Shown: positions 1-7,539, counted from the stretch's first letter. The stretch: 13,975 nucleotides of DNA from Armatimonadota bacterium (GCA_023423495.1 JAFAFM010000333.1:1-13975); one strand, 5' to 3'. Translations and numbers: made by a program. The notes: a model not told the origin generated them from the letters alone.

Positions 1-1794
1 ACCGAGGAGTCCCACCCCCATGCATACGGCCGCCGCCAAAGGGGGCGGCAATCCGTGATGGTCGAGGGAGCCCGCAATACCGAGCGAAGCCGCACACAAG
101 CCCATCAATGAACCAACGGAAATGTCGATTTCTCGGGCGAGGATCAACATGGTCATTGCGGATGCGACGATCGCGACGGGAGCAATACGGACGAGAATGT
201 CGCGAATGTTCTCCAGAGCAATGAATGACGGATTGACGATCGCCGCCACTAAAACAACCGCCAGGAGTACGGCGCCAATGGCCGCTTCCCGAGGAAGACT
301 TCGGCGCGTCCGCTTGAGATCGGCTCCACTCTCCCCCGAAGGCAGGGCTAAATCCAAAATGCTCTGTTGAGATGCATTCTCTCTAGAAAGCTCGCCCGCA
401 ATCCGACCTTCGCGCATGACCAGCGTACGGTCTGCGAGGGCCAAAACCTCAGGAAGCTCCGAGGAGATGACCAGGATCGCCACACCTTGTTCGGCCAACC
501 TGCTGACCAGGCGGTGAATTTGATCCTTCGCGCCGACATCTACGCCCCGCGTCGGTTCATCCAGAATCAGAAGTTTCGGAGGATGGTTCAGCCATTTTCC
601 CAACAGCACCTTTTGCTGGTTCCCGCCGGACAATGATGAAACACGCGCATCCAGGCCCGGCATTTTAATCGCCAAGCTCTCGGCCAATGCGGACGCCGAC
701 GTTCGCTCGGTTTTTCGGTCGATAGCATAGGGTTGGCCGGGTACTGCGGCCATCGCCAAGTTGTCTTGGATTGCTAAAGGCAGGTGCAAACCTTGATGTT
801 GGCGGTCCTCTGGAACGAAGTGAATTCCCGCTCGGATTGCATCTTCAGGAGTTCGCTTGACGGCAATACCCTCGACGAAAACGGTTCCGGATTGAATCGG
901 ATCCAATCCGAAAATGGCTCTGGCAAGTTCGGACCGCCCGGCTCCGACGAGGCCTGCCAGGGCGACAACCTCCCCGGACCGGACTTCAAAACTAATGTTC
1001 TTAAAATGGGCCGATGTAAGGCCCGTCACCTGGAGACGAGTCTCACCCAAAATGGCTGACTGACGAGTTTGGAATTCCACCTCACGTCCAACCATCTGCT
1101 CCACCAAACGCTGAGGCGTTGTACTGGAAGCAGGCTCGTCTGACACCTTCGTTCCATCCCGAAGAACGACTACTCGGTCGGCAAGATCCAAGATTTCGTC
1201 CAGGCGGTGACTTACGTATACAACCGCGACACCAGCGTCGCGCAGCTTCCGAACGATTCGGAAGAGCGCTTCGGCTTCACGATTGGAAAGCGAGGCCGTG
1301 GGCTCATCCAGAATGAGCAATCGGCATCCGCAATTCGCTGCTCGAGCGATGGCGACCATCTGGCGTTGGGCAACGCTGAGATGCTCCAGGGGCGTTTCCA
1401 ACGCCAGTTTTTCGTCCACGTCGGCGAGCGACTTCTCCGTATTTGTCCGCATGCGACTGCGGTCCAGCCACCAGCGACCGGGTTCACTCATAATCTCGTG
1501 ATTCTCGTAAGCATTCAAGTGAAGGAATGCCGCCGACTCCTGATGCACCATGACGATGCCCAAGTCCTCGGCATCGGCAACGGACCTGATAACCGTCGGT
1601 TTACCGTCGATGATGAGTTCGCCCGAATCCGGCGTCACAATTCCGGCCAAAATCTTATTGAGGGTGCTTTTACCAGCGCCGTTTTCCCCGCACACGGCGA
1701 GGATTTGGCCAGCTTCGATAGATAAGTCGAGCGCCCGAAGCGCGGTGACGCCGCCGTAGGACTTCGTTATCTGTCGAAGCTCGACAAGCGGCAT
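1..1794 (-). CDS. Sugar ABC transporter, RbsA-type ATPase fused to RbsC-type permease (partial, 3' end outside window)
   Basis: One frame is open from ATG 1794 to the left edge (598 codons, no stop). Residues 1-235 are a first ATPase domain: Walker A GENGAGKST 36-44, signature LSVAQRQ about 140-146, Walker B LLILDEPTASL about 159-169, H-loop YVSHR. Residues 236-470 are the second, degenerate domain typical of RbsA/MglA/XylG: GLVGAGRSEL replaces Walker A, then PEDRQHQG, LSGGNQQK about 391 and LLILDEPTRGVDVG. After a linker (470-500) the same frame becomes membrane protein, with hydrophobic stretches near 504-522, 538-555 and 558-577 and the motif REIDISVGS, which resembles the GGIDLSVGS motif of RbsC-type permeases. 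In most bacteria ATPase and permease are separate genes; here they are fused. It would import a pentose or deoxyhexose across the inner membrane. The start lies 2 bases after the rhamnosidase stop, so the two are co-transcribed and L-rhamnose is a plausible substrate (inference). The periplasmic binding protein is not in the window. Confidence 0.88.
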   Translation of the reverse strand, partial: MPLVELRQITKSYGGVTALRALDLSIEAGQILAVCGENGAGKSTLNKILAGIVTPDSGELIIDGKPTVIRSVADAEDLGIVMVHQESAAFLHLNAYENHEIMSEPGRWWLDRSRMRTNTEKSLADVDEKLALETPLEHLSVAQRQMVAIARAANCGCRLLILDEPTASLSNREAEALFRIVRKLRDAGVAVVYVSHRLDEILDLADRVVVLRDGTKVSDEPASSTTPQRLVEQMVGREVEFQTRQSAILGETRLQVTGLTSAHFKNISFEVRSGEVVALAGLVGAGRSELARAIFGLDPIQSGTVFVEGIAVKRTPEDAIRAGIHFVPEDRQHQGLHLPLAIQDNLAMAAVPGQPYAIDRKTERTSASALAESLAIKMPGLDARVSSLSGGNQQKVLLGKWLNHPPKLLILDEPTRGVDVGAKDQIHRLVSRLAEQGVAILVISSELPEVLALADRTLVMREGRIAGELSRENASQQSILDLALPSGESGADLKRTRRSLPREAAIGAVLLAVVLVAAIVNPSFIALENIRDILVRIAPVAIVASAMTMLILAREIDISVGSLMGLCAASLGIAGSLDHHGLPPPLAAAVCMGVGLLG

Positions 1795-1796
1795 CC

Positions 1797-3398
1797 TTAG
1801 TTCAGGTCGCCGGTGAATGTGTACTCGCCAGAGCCCACATGGAACGTGCCGTCGCCTTGGCTGTTGATTCCTTGGCCAGAGCTTGCATTCGCCGCCGGGA
1901 CAACGACCGTTGCTCGGACATTGGGCGGGATCACCACCTTCATGCTGAGCTTCTTGCCGTTGACGGACCACTCCGACACAATTGGTCCCCGAACGGAATC
2001 GTAGCTTGACCTCAACCACTTAAGGTTCGGATCAAGTTGGGGTGCGACCAGCACGTTCGCATAGCCGGGAGAGATGTTCCTGATGCCCGCTGGCTGGTCA
2101 AACATCCATCCGACGACCGCGCCAAACGCGTAATGTGCGAAGGAGTTCATGCCCGGATCCTGGAAGCCTTTCTCGGGCGTCCAACCATCCCATCGCTCCC
2201 AGATACTGGTCGCGCCATTGACAATTGTGAATCCCCAACTCGGGAAAGTCTTGTTGTGCAGAAGCCGAAACGCGACATCGTTGCGCCCAATCTTGGAGAG
2301 GACATGCATGATGTCCCGCGTCCCGACGAACCCGGTTGAAAGGTGCCAACCTCGCCTTTCAATATCTGCAACCAATCGATCGGCGGCAGCCTTCGCCTGA
2401 GGCTCATCCAGCAGGTCGAAAGCTAGGGCCAAGACATAGCCGCATTGGGTGTCGCCATGAACGCGGCCATCCGACTGCACATACGCTTTCTGGAATGCTG
2501 ACCGGACTTTGCGATAAAGCTCCTCGTAGTACTGGGCTTCTTCAAGTTTGCCAAGAGCCTTGGCCGCTTGGCCGACGATTCGCGCCGAACCCGCGAAATA
2601 CGCGGTGTAGATCACCTCGTGAGGCGTGTTTGCATTGATGCTGAGCCAGTCTCCGAAGCAGTGAAATTGTTTAGGTGGAAGCAAGTCCGGAGTAGAGCGT
2701 TTCACACAGAACTCGATGAACTTCTTCATCTGCGGATAGTGTTTAGCCAAGAGATCAGGGTCGTCATACGCGTCGTAGATCACCCACGGACAAATGACAC
2801 CCGCATCAGCCCACGCCGGGCCACCGTCGTCGCCGGCCACCTTAAGGGGAGCGACCATCGGATATTGGCCGTCCTCACGCTGGGCATCATCAAGCGACTC
2901 CAACCATTTTGTAAAGAACGGCTGAACGTCGGTCAGCATCGTGGCCGTCCGCACGTAAGCCTGGGCATCACCCGTCCAACCCAGACGCTCGTCGCGTTGT
3001 GGACAATCGGTCGGAACGTCGATGAAGTTCATCCTCTGAGTCCACCAGGCGTTCTTCACCAACTTGTTGATCATTGCGTCGCTTGTCGTGAAACTCCCGA
3101 CGTTCGGAGTATCGCTGCTGATGGCGATGGCAACCACCTCATCCGCCGACGGTTTGTGGCCGAGCCCCGTGACCTCGACAAACTGGAACCCATGGAATGT
3201 GAATCGCGGTGCCCAAGTCTCCACCCCTTCACCCTTGCAAATGTAGGTGTCGATAGCGCGCGCCCCTCTTAAGTTGGTCGTGTAAAAGGTGCCGTCGGGG
3301 TTGAGTCTCTCGGCAAATCGAAGGGTGATTTTTTGGCCTTTCTGGCCTTTGACCTTTATTCGGACAAAGCCCGCCAAGTTCTGACCCATGTCGAGCAC
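1797..3398 (-). CDS. Alpha-L-rhamnosidase GH78, C-terminal catalytic part (second half of a gene split by an in-frame stop)
   Basis: This is the back half of a GH78 alpha-L-rhamnosidase, which removes terminal L-rhamnose from glycosides and polysaccharides. The frame (533 aa from GTG 3398) is the same as that of the upstream half; only the TAA at 3437-3435 separates them. It begins in the middle of the beta-sandwich domain before the barrel (YVLDMGQNLAGFVRI). It then holds the (alpha/alpha)6 barrel with DCPQRDERLGWTGDAQ at about 131-146, which contains the family's general acid Glu and two substrate-binding Asp, and SIWERWDGW, whose Glu is the family's general base. A C-terminal beta domain follows. 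All catalytic residues are intact. An AAAGGAG with a 5-base spacer precedes GTG 3398, so independent translation is possible; ATG 3389 is a poorer alternative. This half alone has no signal peptide. Either it belongs to a recent pseudogene or to a two-chain enzyme, or the stop is a sequencing error. Confidence 0.85.
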   Translation of the reverse strand: MLDMGQNLAGFVRIKVKGQKGQKITLRFAERLNPDGTFYTTNLRGARAIDTYICKGEGVETWAPRFTFHGFQFVEVTGLGHKPSADEVVAIAISSDTPNVGSFTTSDAMINKLVKNAWWTQRMNFIDVPTDCPQRDERLGWTGDAQAYVRTATMLTDVQPFFTKWLESLDDAQREDGQYPMVAPLKVAGDDGGPAWADAGVICPWVIYDAYDDPDLLAKHYPQMKKFIEFCVKRSTPDLLPPKQFHCFGDWLSINANTPHEVIYTAYFAGSARIVGQAAKALGKLEEAQYYEELYRKVRSAFQKAYVQSDGRVHGDTQCGYVLALAFDLLDEPQAKAAADRLVADIERRGWHLSTGFVGTRDIMHVLSKIGRNDVAFRLLHNKTFPSWGFTIVNGATSIWERWDGWTPEKGFQDPGMNSFAHYAFGAVVGWMFDQPAGIRNISPGYANVLVAPQLDPNLKWLRSSYDSVRGPIVSEWSVNGKKLSMKVVIPPNVRATVVVPAANASSGQGINSQGDGTFHVGSGEYTFTGDLN

Positions 3399-3437
3399 GT
3401 AGGCTCCTTTCGTGGGCTCGGTGATAGCGACCGCTTA
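3396..3437 (-). promoter_or_regulatory. Premature stop followed by Shine-Dalgarno and GTG restart inside the rhamnosidase gene
   Basis: Read on the minus strand, TAA (3437-3435) is followed in the same frame by 12 sense codons (A V A I T E P T K G A Y) and then GTG at 3398-3396. AAAGGAG lies at 3410-3404, leaving a 5-base spacer before that GTG, which is near-ideal for initiation. The ribosome binding site is formed from the codons for T-K-G-A, which are expected at this place in the protein family, so it may be coincidental. It still gives a real route for re-initiation after the stop. The stop, motif and spacing are seen directly; use as a start is inference. Confidence 0.5.
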
Positions 3438-4886
3438 TAGCTCTTCGTAGGGACGCACGGGTTGTCCTGGGAACGGTTCGATGAGGGGGGAAACTTCTGA
3501 CCCGGTGTCCACCGCGCTCCAGCCGACGCCTTGGAAGTTGGCTTTGTTCCAGCCGGTGAGCTCCTTGCGGGCGTCATAAGCTTCGCCCATTAGGAAGTCG
3601 GCTTCGAGGGTCGGTCCCACATTGGCTTTCCAATCTGGCCCGGTTACGATGGTGGTTTTGGTGCCATCCGGATGTTCCACTTCCAATTGGGCGAGGGCGC
3701 GGATTTTGGAACCGTAATGGTGCCGAATACCGCCGTATCCGACGTACCCGGCATACCATCCATCCCCAAGCATCGCTCCGATCGCATTCGAACCCTGCTT
3801 CACTAAGGAGGTCACATCGTGAGCCCGAAGATGGACGCGTTTCGCGTAGTCTGTCCAGCCGGGGGTGAAGAGTTCGTCGCTTACTTGTTGTCCGTTTAAA
3901 TGAAAGTCGACGATCCCAAGTGCGGTGCCGTACAGCGTTGCCCTTCGGACCGGCTTATCGAGCTCAAACTCACGGCGGATATATCGAGCAGGAGGAAGAA
4001 TGATCTTCTTCTGCCCCACGATGCCCCAGGGAGCGCCTCCGTATTCGGCGACGACTTTCGCGGCGGTGAAAGCGCCTGATCCGGCCGCGCGCGCAGTCCA
4101 AGTTGCATCGGTCACGATTTCCTGGCTGCTTGACCCGTAAGTTAGAACAAGCTTCGCGATAACTCCTGACTGCCCCGCGGCGTTTGTTCCCGTGATCGTG
4201 ACCGTATTGGACCCCTGTTTCAGAGCTTTCGTGATGTCGACCTGCATGGGTCGACGCCATGCATCTGTGCGACCGTCGCTTTTGGCCACCGAAGCGCCGT
4301 TCACGGTGAGCTCAAATTGATCGTCCACCGTAATGTGAGCGACTGCTTTTTGCAGGCCAGCTTGGACTTCAAACGACTTTTTGGCTTCGATCTTCGGATG
4401 CTCCGCCGACCAAATCCAGGAAGCGCCCTCAAATGGATCGGGCGGAAGAGACATTTTCGCCGGGGCGTCGAAGCCAATCCATTGTGCCTTGATGTCGGAT
4501 GGCTGGAGTAAGCCGACGCTCCACTTGGCGGCTGGGCTCCAAGGAGATTCTTGGCCCTCTTGGTCGAACACTTGAACGCGCCACCAAACGAGATCTCCGG
4601 ATTTAAGGGGCTTGCCTGCGTACCGAACGTTATATGTGTCGTCCGACGCGACTCGGCCAGAGTCCCACAAGTCCGAAGCATCTTTACTTGTTCCAACTTG
4701 GATGCGGTAGGCGGTCTGGGAGAGATCGCGTGCCTTACTCTCCTTCGCTTTAAGCTTCCAACTCAGCCGGGGAGTGGCGGTCGGGATTCCGATCGGATCA
4801 GTGAGAGCTTCACATCGCGGCTGGATTGGAATAAGTGCGCTGGGGGCCAAGCTGGTCATAAGCATCAAGGCTAACATCAAGCGCAT
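3435..4886 (-). CDS. Alpha-L-rhamnosidase GH78, N-terminal part, ended by a premature TAA
   Basis: These 483 residues are the front of a GH78 enzyme that would be 1029 codons long if the TAA at 3437-3435 were a sense codon. The N-terminus MRLMLALMLMTSLAPSA is a signal peptide (short charged start, hydrophobic core), so the enzyme is exported. A fibronectin-like N-terminal rhamnosidase domain follows (start like RCEALTDPIGI, ending near WSVGLL). Next comes a jelly-roll segment at about 150-285 that resembles rhamnose-binding inserts (ITVDDQFELTVNG). The conserved domain with YIRREFELDKPVRRATLYGTALG, FTPGWTDY and GDGWYAGYVG is at about 300-440. Translation stops after RPYEEL, where relatives continue directly into a sequence like KxVxITEP. 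The stop could come from AAA (Lys) by one base change. No catalytic residue lies in this half. No good Shine-Dalgarno precedes ATG 4886. The gene is divergent from the dinB-like gene across 72 bases. Confidence 0.85.
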   Translation of the reverse strand: MRLMLALMLMTSLAPSALIPIQPRCEALTDPIGIPTATPRLSWKLKAKESKARDLSQTAYRIQVGTSKDASDLWDSGRVASDDTYNVRYAGKPLKSGDLVWWRVQVFDQEGQESPWSPAAKWSVGLLQPSDIKAQWIGFDAPAKMSLPPDPFEGASWIWSAEHPKIEAKKSFEVQAGLQKAVAHITVDDQFELTVNGASVAKSDGRTDAWRRPMQVDITKALKQGSNTVTITGTNAAGQSGVIAKLVLTYGSSSQEIVTDATWTARAAGSGAFTAAKVVAEYGGAPWGIVGQKKIILPPARYIRREFELDKPVRRATLYGTALGIVDFHLNGQQVSDELFTPGWTDYAKRVHLRAHDVTSLVKQGSNAIGAMLGDGWYAGYVGYGGIRHHYGSKIRALAQLEVEHPDGTKTTIVTGPDWKANVGPTLEADFLMGEAYDARKELTGWNKANFQGVGWSAVDTGSEVSPLIEPFPGQPVRPYEEL

Positions 4887-4944
4887 TCTACTGGCAATCT
4901 GCGGGCGGCGGCTACGTGGCCTTTCCGCTGAAACACTAGACTGT

Positions 4945-4971
4945 TGTATAGTAATTTCATGTCGTTGACAA
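4945..4971 (-). promoter_or_regulatory. Possible weak promoter of the rhamnosidase operon
   Basis: On the minus strand TTGTCA (4971-4966, one mismatch to TTGACA) is followed after 15 bases by TATACA (4950-4945). Transcription would start near 4938, giving a leader of about 50 bases to ATG 4886. The spacer is short and the -10 lacks the conserved final T, so the call is weak. It overlaps the -10 of the divergent dinB-like gene, so the two promoters would compete for polymerase or share a regulator. Confidence 0.2.
4947..4952 (+). promoter_or_regulatory. -10 box giving a probably leaderless dinB-like mRNA
   Basis: TATAGT matches the -10 consensus at five of six positions. A transcript starting 7 bases after it begins at 4959, which is the A of the ATG chosen for the downstream gene. 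No convincing -35 is seen at the usual distance (nearest TTCCGC at 4923-4928). There is no Shine-Dalgarno before the ATG, as expected for a leaderless message. Confidence 0.45.
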
Positions 4972-5453
4972 ATTTGCTTTTGGATTCCTGGGATCGGCAG
5001 TGCAATTGCATTCGATCCTTGGCCACATTAATCGATGAGGAACTCGCGCAGGTTAAGCCCTCGGAAGATGGTTGGAGCCTTTCCCGGCAGCTGTGTCACA
5101 TCCACAACACCCGCGTGTACTGGCTGAGCATGGCGAGCGGGAAGGAGGACGACAATTTGGCGTCGCTTTTCCACCAGGAGGGGGAAGAGTGGGTTGCCAG
5201 CACCGACTTGACGCTTATCCGCGAAGAGCTTGAGAAGAGCGCTAGGTCGATCCGCGACTGGCTACAAAGCCACCTCGACCATGACGGGCCAGCGGGAGCG
5301 TATGATCATCCGTTATTCTTTTTGCAGCACATGGTCTGGCACGAAGGTTGGCATGCCGGGCTTATCATGTTGGGTTTGAGATTGGCAGGACACGATCCCC
5401 CCGAGGAATGGGAGGATCCCAACCTCTGGGGTCAGTGGCGCAACTATGGATAA
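4959..5453 (+). CDS. DinB/YfiT-fold protein, putative metal-dependent enzyme
   Basis: This is a 164-residue four-helix protein of the DinB superfamily. The expected three-histidine metal site is visible: His47 in QLCHIHNTRVYWL and the pair His128/His132 in WHEGWHAG. The ending LWGQWRNYG is also seen in relatives. Family members bind a divalent metal and include thiol transferases that use bacillithiol or mycothiol, as well as many proteins of unknown role, so no substrate can be named. ATG 4959 is chosen because the frame's earlier TTG at 4944 lies inside the -10 box, while the ATG coincides with the predicted transcription start. The gene stands alone between the divergent rhamnosidase operon and pdxS on the same strand, 104 bases downstream. 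It may be a stress gene, as DinB of Bacillus is DNA-damage inducible, but no damage-response operator is visible. Confidence 0.8.
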   Translation: MSLTNLLLDSWDRQCNCIRSLATLIDEELAQVKPSEDGWSLSRQLCHIHNTRVYWLSMASGKEDDNLASLFHQEGEEWVASTDLTLIREELEKSARSIRDWLQSHLDHDGPAGAYDHPLFFLQHMVWHEGWHAGLIMLGLRLAGHDPPEEWEDPNLWGQWRNYG

Positions 5454-5503
5454 GGGCCTAACTGTACATCGGGCGTAGGTTCACCAAAGGTACAATCAGG
5501 CCC
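5454..5503 (+). repeat. Two-part inverted repeat between the dinB-like gene and pdxS
   Basis: GGGCCT (5454-5459) pairs with AGGCCC (5498-5503), and TGTAC (5463-5467) pairs with GTACA (5490-5494). Both pairs have the same centre, 5478.5, giving 11 matched bases around a 22-base core. The left arm begins directly after the stop of the dinB-like gene and the right arm overlaps the -10-like box of pdxS. It could be an operator, a weak terminator hairpin (no T-run follows) or chance. Confidence 0.35.
5491..5496 (+). promoter_or_regulatory. Putative -10 box of pdxS
   Basis: TACAAT matches the -10 consensus at five of six positions and would start transcription near 5503, leaving a leader of about 55 bases. 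No good -35 lies 16-18 bases upstream, so an activator or an alternative sigma would be needed, or the gene is read through from upstream. Confidence 0.35.
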
Positions 5504-5543
5504 AGAAATCCCCTTTTCACACAGGCTGGCGAGATTGCGCCAC

Positions 5544-5549
5544 AAGGGG
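5544..5549 (+). promoter_or_regulatory. Ribosome binding site of pdxS
   Basis: AAGGGG sits 8 bases before ATG 5558 and supports that start over the in-frame ATG at 5570. Confidence 0.6.
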
Positions 5550-5557
5550 ACCGTAAG

Positions 5558-6511
5558 ATGAAATTGGACATGACAGCGAACGGTGATAATAGAGTGAACG
5601 GCGCACAGAAGACTTGGCGCGAAAAGGTCGGCCTTGCGGAAATGCTGAAGGGCGGCGTGATTATGGACGTGGTTAATGTGACGCATGCCCGAATCGCCGA
5701 GGACGCTGGAGCAGTTGCTGTGATGGCACTTGAAAGAGTGCCCGCCGATATTCGTCGAGATGGTGGCGTTGCCCGCATGAGCGATCCTGAAATGATCATG
5801 GAGATTAAAGAAGCCGTCTCCATTCCCGTAATGGCAAAGTGCCGGATCGGCCATTTCGCAGAAGCCCAAATTTTGGAGGCACTCGAAGTCGATTTTATCG
5901 ATGAGAGCGAAGTGTTGACGCCGGCCGACGAAGAGAATCATGTCGACAAGCATGCCTTCACGGTTCCTTTCGTCTGTGGAGCGCGGAATCTTGGAGAGGC
6001 TTTGCGCCGCTGTGCTGAGGGTGCGGCCATGATCCGAACGAAAGGCGAAGCCGGAACTGGCGACGTCGTCGAAGCTGTTCGCCACATGCGGACGATCATG
6101 GCGGATATCCGGCGAGTTCAAAACGCCCGGGAAGATGAGTTGTACGTGCTAGCAAAAGAGCATCAAGCTCCGCTGGAACTGATCCGGGCCGTCCGCGAGA
6201 CCGGAAAGCTTCCTGTGCCGAATTTCTCAGCGGGTGGCATCGCAACTCCGGCGGACGCATCGCTGATGATGCAGCTAGGCGCAGAAACGGTTTTCGTGGG
6301 ATCGGGCATCTTCAAGTCCGCGCCGTCATCGGCGCCCGATGAGCAGGAAAAGGCTTGGGAGCGAAGGGCGAAAGCGATCGTGGAATCGGTTTTGTTCTAC
6401 AAAGAGCCGAAAAAGTTGGCTGAAATTAGCAAGGGGCTAGGCGAGCCGATGGTGGGCATCAACGTTTCCAGTTTGCTTGATAATGAGAAGCTAGCTGTTC
6501 GGGGCTGGTAG
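5558..6511 (+). CDS. pdxS: Pyridoxal 5'-phosphate synthase lyase subunit PdxS
   Basis: PdxS condenses ribose 5-phosphate, glyceraldehyde 3-phosphate and ammonia to pyridoxal 5'-phosphate; the ammonia comes from the glutaminase PdxT, with which it forms a 12+12 complex in the cytoplasm. The 317 residues cover the full family length with about 13 extra residues at the N-terminus compared with Bacillus PdxS. The catalytic residues are in place: Asp37 in MDVVNV, Lys94 in [10 protein letters not shown] (first Schiff-base lysine) and Lys162 in [10 protein letters not shown] (second). [24 protein letters not shown] and the [12 protein letters not shown] and FVGSGIF phosphate-binding loops are also intact. 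It is transcribed alone: the gene upstream is a DinB-fold protein, and ruvB converges five bases after its stop. pdxT, often adjacent, is not in the window. Identification is secure. Confidence 0.97.
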   Translation: MKLDMTANGDNRVNGAQKTWREKVGLAEMLKGGVIMDVVNVTHARIAEDAGAVAVMALERVPADIRRDGGVARMSDPEMIMEIKEAVSIPVMAKCRIGHFAEAQILEALEVDFIDESEVLTPADEENHVDKHAFTVPFVCGARNLGEALRRCAEGAAMIRTKGEAGTGDVVEAVRHMRTIMADIRRVQNAREDELYVLAKEHQAPLELIRAVRETGKLPVPNFSAGGIATPADASLMMQLGAETVFVGSGIFKSAPSSAPDEQEKAWERRAKAIVESVLFYKEPKKLAEISKGLGEPMVGINVSSLLDNEKLAVRGW

Positions 6512-6516
6512 GCACC

Positions 6517-7539
6517 TTAAGCGAATAAGCTTCCCGAATCGCCCTTTGGCGGCGAGGCAATCCCAAGGTGCTTGTAGGCTTGGTCCGTGACCGACCTGCC
6601 GCGGGGTGTGCGCTGAATGAATCCCTGCTGCAACAGATAAGGCTCGTAGACATCCTCGATCGTGGTTGCGTCCTCACCGGTCGACGCGGCCAAAGTGTCC
6701 AAGCCTACTGGACCACCCTTGTACTTTTCGATCATAGATCGCAGGAGCATGCGGTCAACCCGGTCCAAGCCGAAGTGGTCGACCTCAAGCGCCGTGCAAG
6801 CCTTGGAGACGATTTCCTGGTTGATCGACGCCAAGTCCTCCACTTGCGCGAAGTCTCTGACCCGCCTCAGTAGGCGGTTGGCGATTCGAGGAGTACCGCG
6901 GGATCGCTTCGAAATTTCCTCTGCTCCGTCCGCGTCGATTTTATAGCCGAGAATGGTCGCGGATCTTTCGATGATCTGGTACAGCGCCATCGGATCGTAG
7001 TACTGAAAGTGGCTGATGATGCCGAATCGATCCCGCAGTGGACCGGTTAGCAATCCCTGGCGGGTGGTGGCGCCAACCACCGTGAATCGCGGGACATCCA
7101 AGCGAATGGAGCGGGCAGCCGGGCCCTTGCCAATCATGATGTCGACCTTGCAGTCCTCCATCGCCGGATAGAGAATCTCTTCGACGGGCCGACTCAGGCG
7201 GTGGATCTCGTCTATGAAAAGCACAGCGCCCGGCTCCAGGTTGGTTAGAATGCCCACGAGGTCGCCTGGCCGCTCGACGGCGGGGCCGGACGTTACGTGG
7301 AGGATCGCGTCCATCTCGTTCGCGATGATATGGGCGAGCGTGGTCTTGCCAAGACCGGGAGGGCCATAGAGGAGCACGTGGTCGAGAGGTTCGCCGCGCT
7401 GCCGAGCGGCCCGCAGAAACACTTCTAAATTGGACTTGAGCTGATCCTGACCGATGAACTCAGCCAGCCTTCGAGGACGGAGCGACAGATCTGCGTCGCC
7501 CGGCAGTGGAAACGGGTTGACTTCGCTCTCTCGGCTCAC
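6517..7539 (-). CDS. ruvB: Holliday junction branch migration helicase RuvB
   Basis: RuvB is the hexameric AAA+ motor that, with RuvA, pulls DNA through a Holliday junction during recombinational repair. The 340 residues are full length. Seen in order are Walker [10 protein letters not shown] (59-67), Walker B LFIDEIH (107-113), sensor 1 GATTR (156-160), the arginine-finger motif GPLRDRFG (166-173), and the C-terminal winged helix with [12 protein letters not shown] and [11 protein letters not shown]. The start is GTG at 7539, overlapping the ruvA stop as GTGA, so translation is coupled to ruvA. It is the last gene of the minus-strand cluster, and its stop lies five bases from the pdxS stop on the other strand, with no clear terminator between them. 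Confidence 0.97.
   Translation of the reverse strand: MSRESEVNPFPLPGDADLSLRPRRLAEFIGQDQLKSNLEVFLRAARQRGEPLDHVLLYGPPGLGKTTLAHIIANEMDAILHVTSGPAVERPGDLVGILTNLEPGAVLFIDEIHRLSRPVEEILYPAMEDCKVDIMIGKGPAARSIRLDVPRFTVVGATTRQGLLTGPLRDRFGIISHFQYYDPMALYQIIERSATILGYKIDADGAEEISKRSRGTPRIANRLLRRVRDFAQVEDLASINQEIVSKACTALEVDHFGLDRVDRMLLRSMIEKYKGGPVGLDTLAASTGEDATTIEDVYEPYLLQQGFIQRTPRGRSVTDQAYKHLGIASPPKGDSGSLFA

Noticed and set aside
2568..3272. 234-codon plus-strand frame inside the rhamnosidase
   Set aside because: It is antisense to the conserved catalytic domain and shows no protein-family features.
4944..4946. TTG as the start of the DinB-fold protein
   Set aside because: It overlaps the likely -10 box, has no Shine-Dalgarno, and would add five residues not needed by the fold; ATG 4959 is better.
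4965..4970. Perfect TTGACA just inside the dinB-like gene
   Set aside because: No -10 box lies 15-19 bases downstream and it falls in codons of a real gene.
5444..6121. 225-codon open frame antisense to pdxS
   Set aside because: It lies entirely opposite a conserved gene, has no recognisable domain, and its composition is that of complementary codons.
6512..6571. Inverted repeat GCACCTT/AAGGTGC with a small CGCC/GGCG hairpin between the arms, at the pdxS-ruvB junction
   Set aside because: It could have been a shared terminator, but there is no T-run on either strand and a 7-base pair at 46-base spacing is expected many times by chance in 14 kb.
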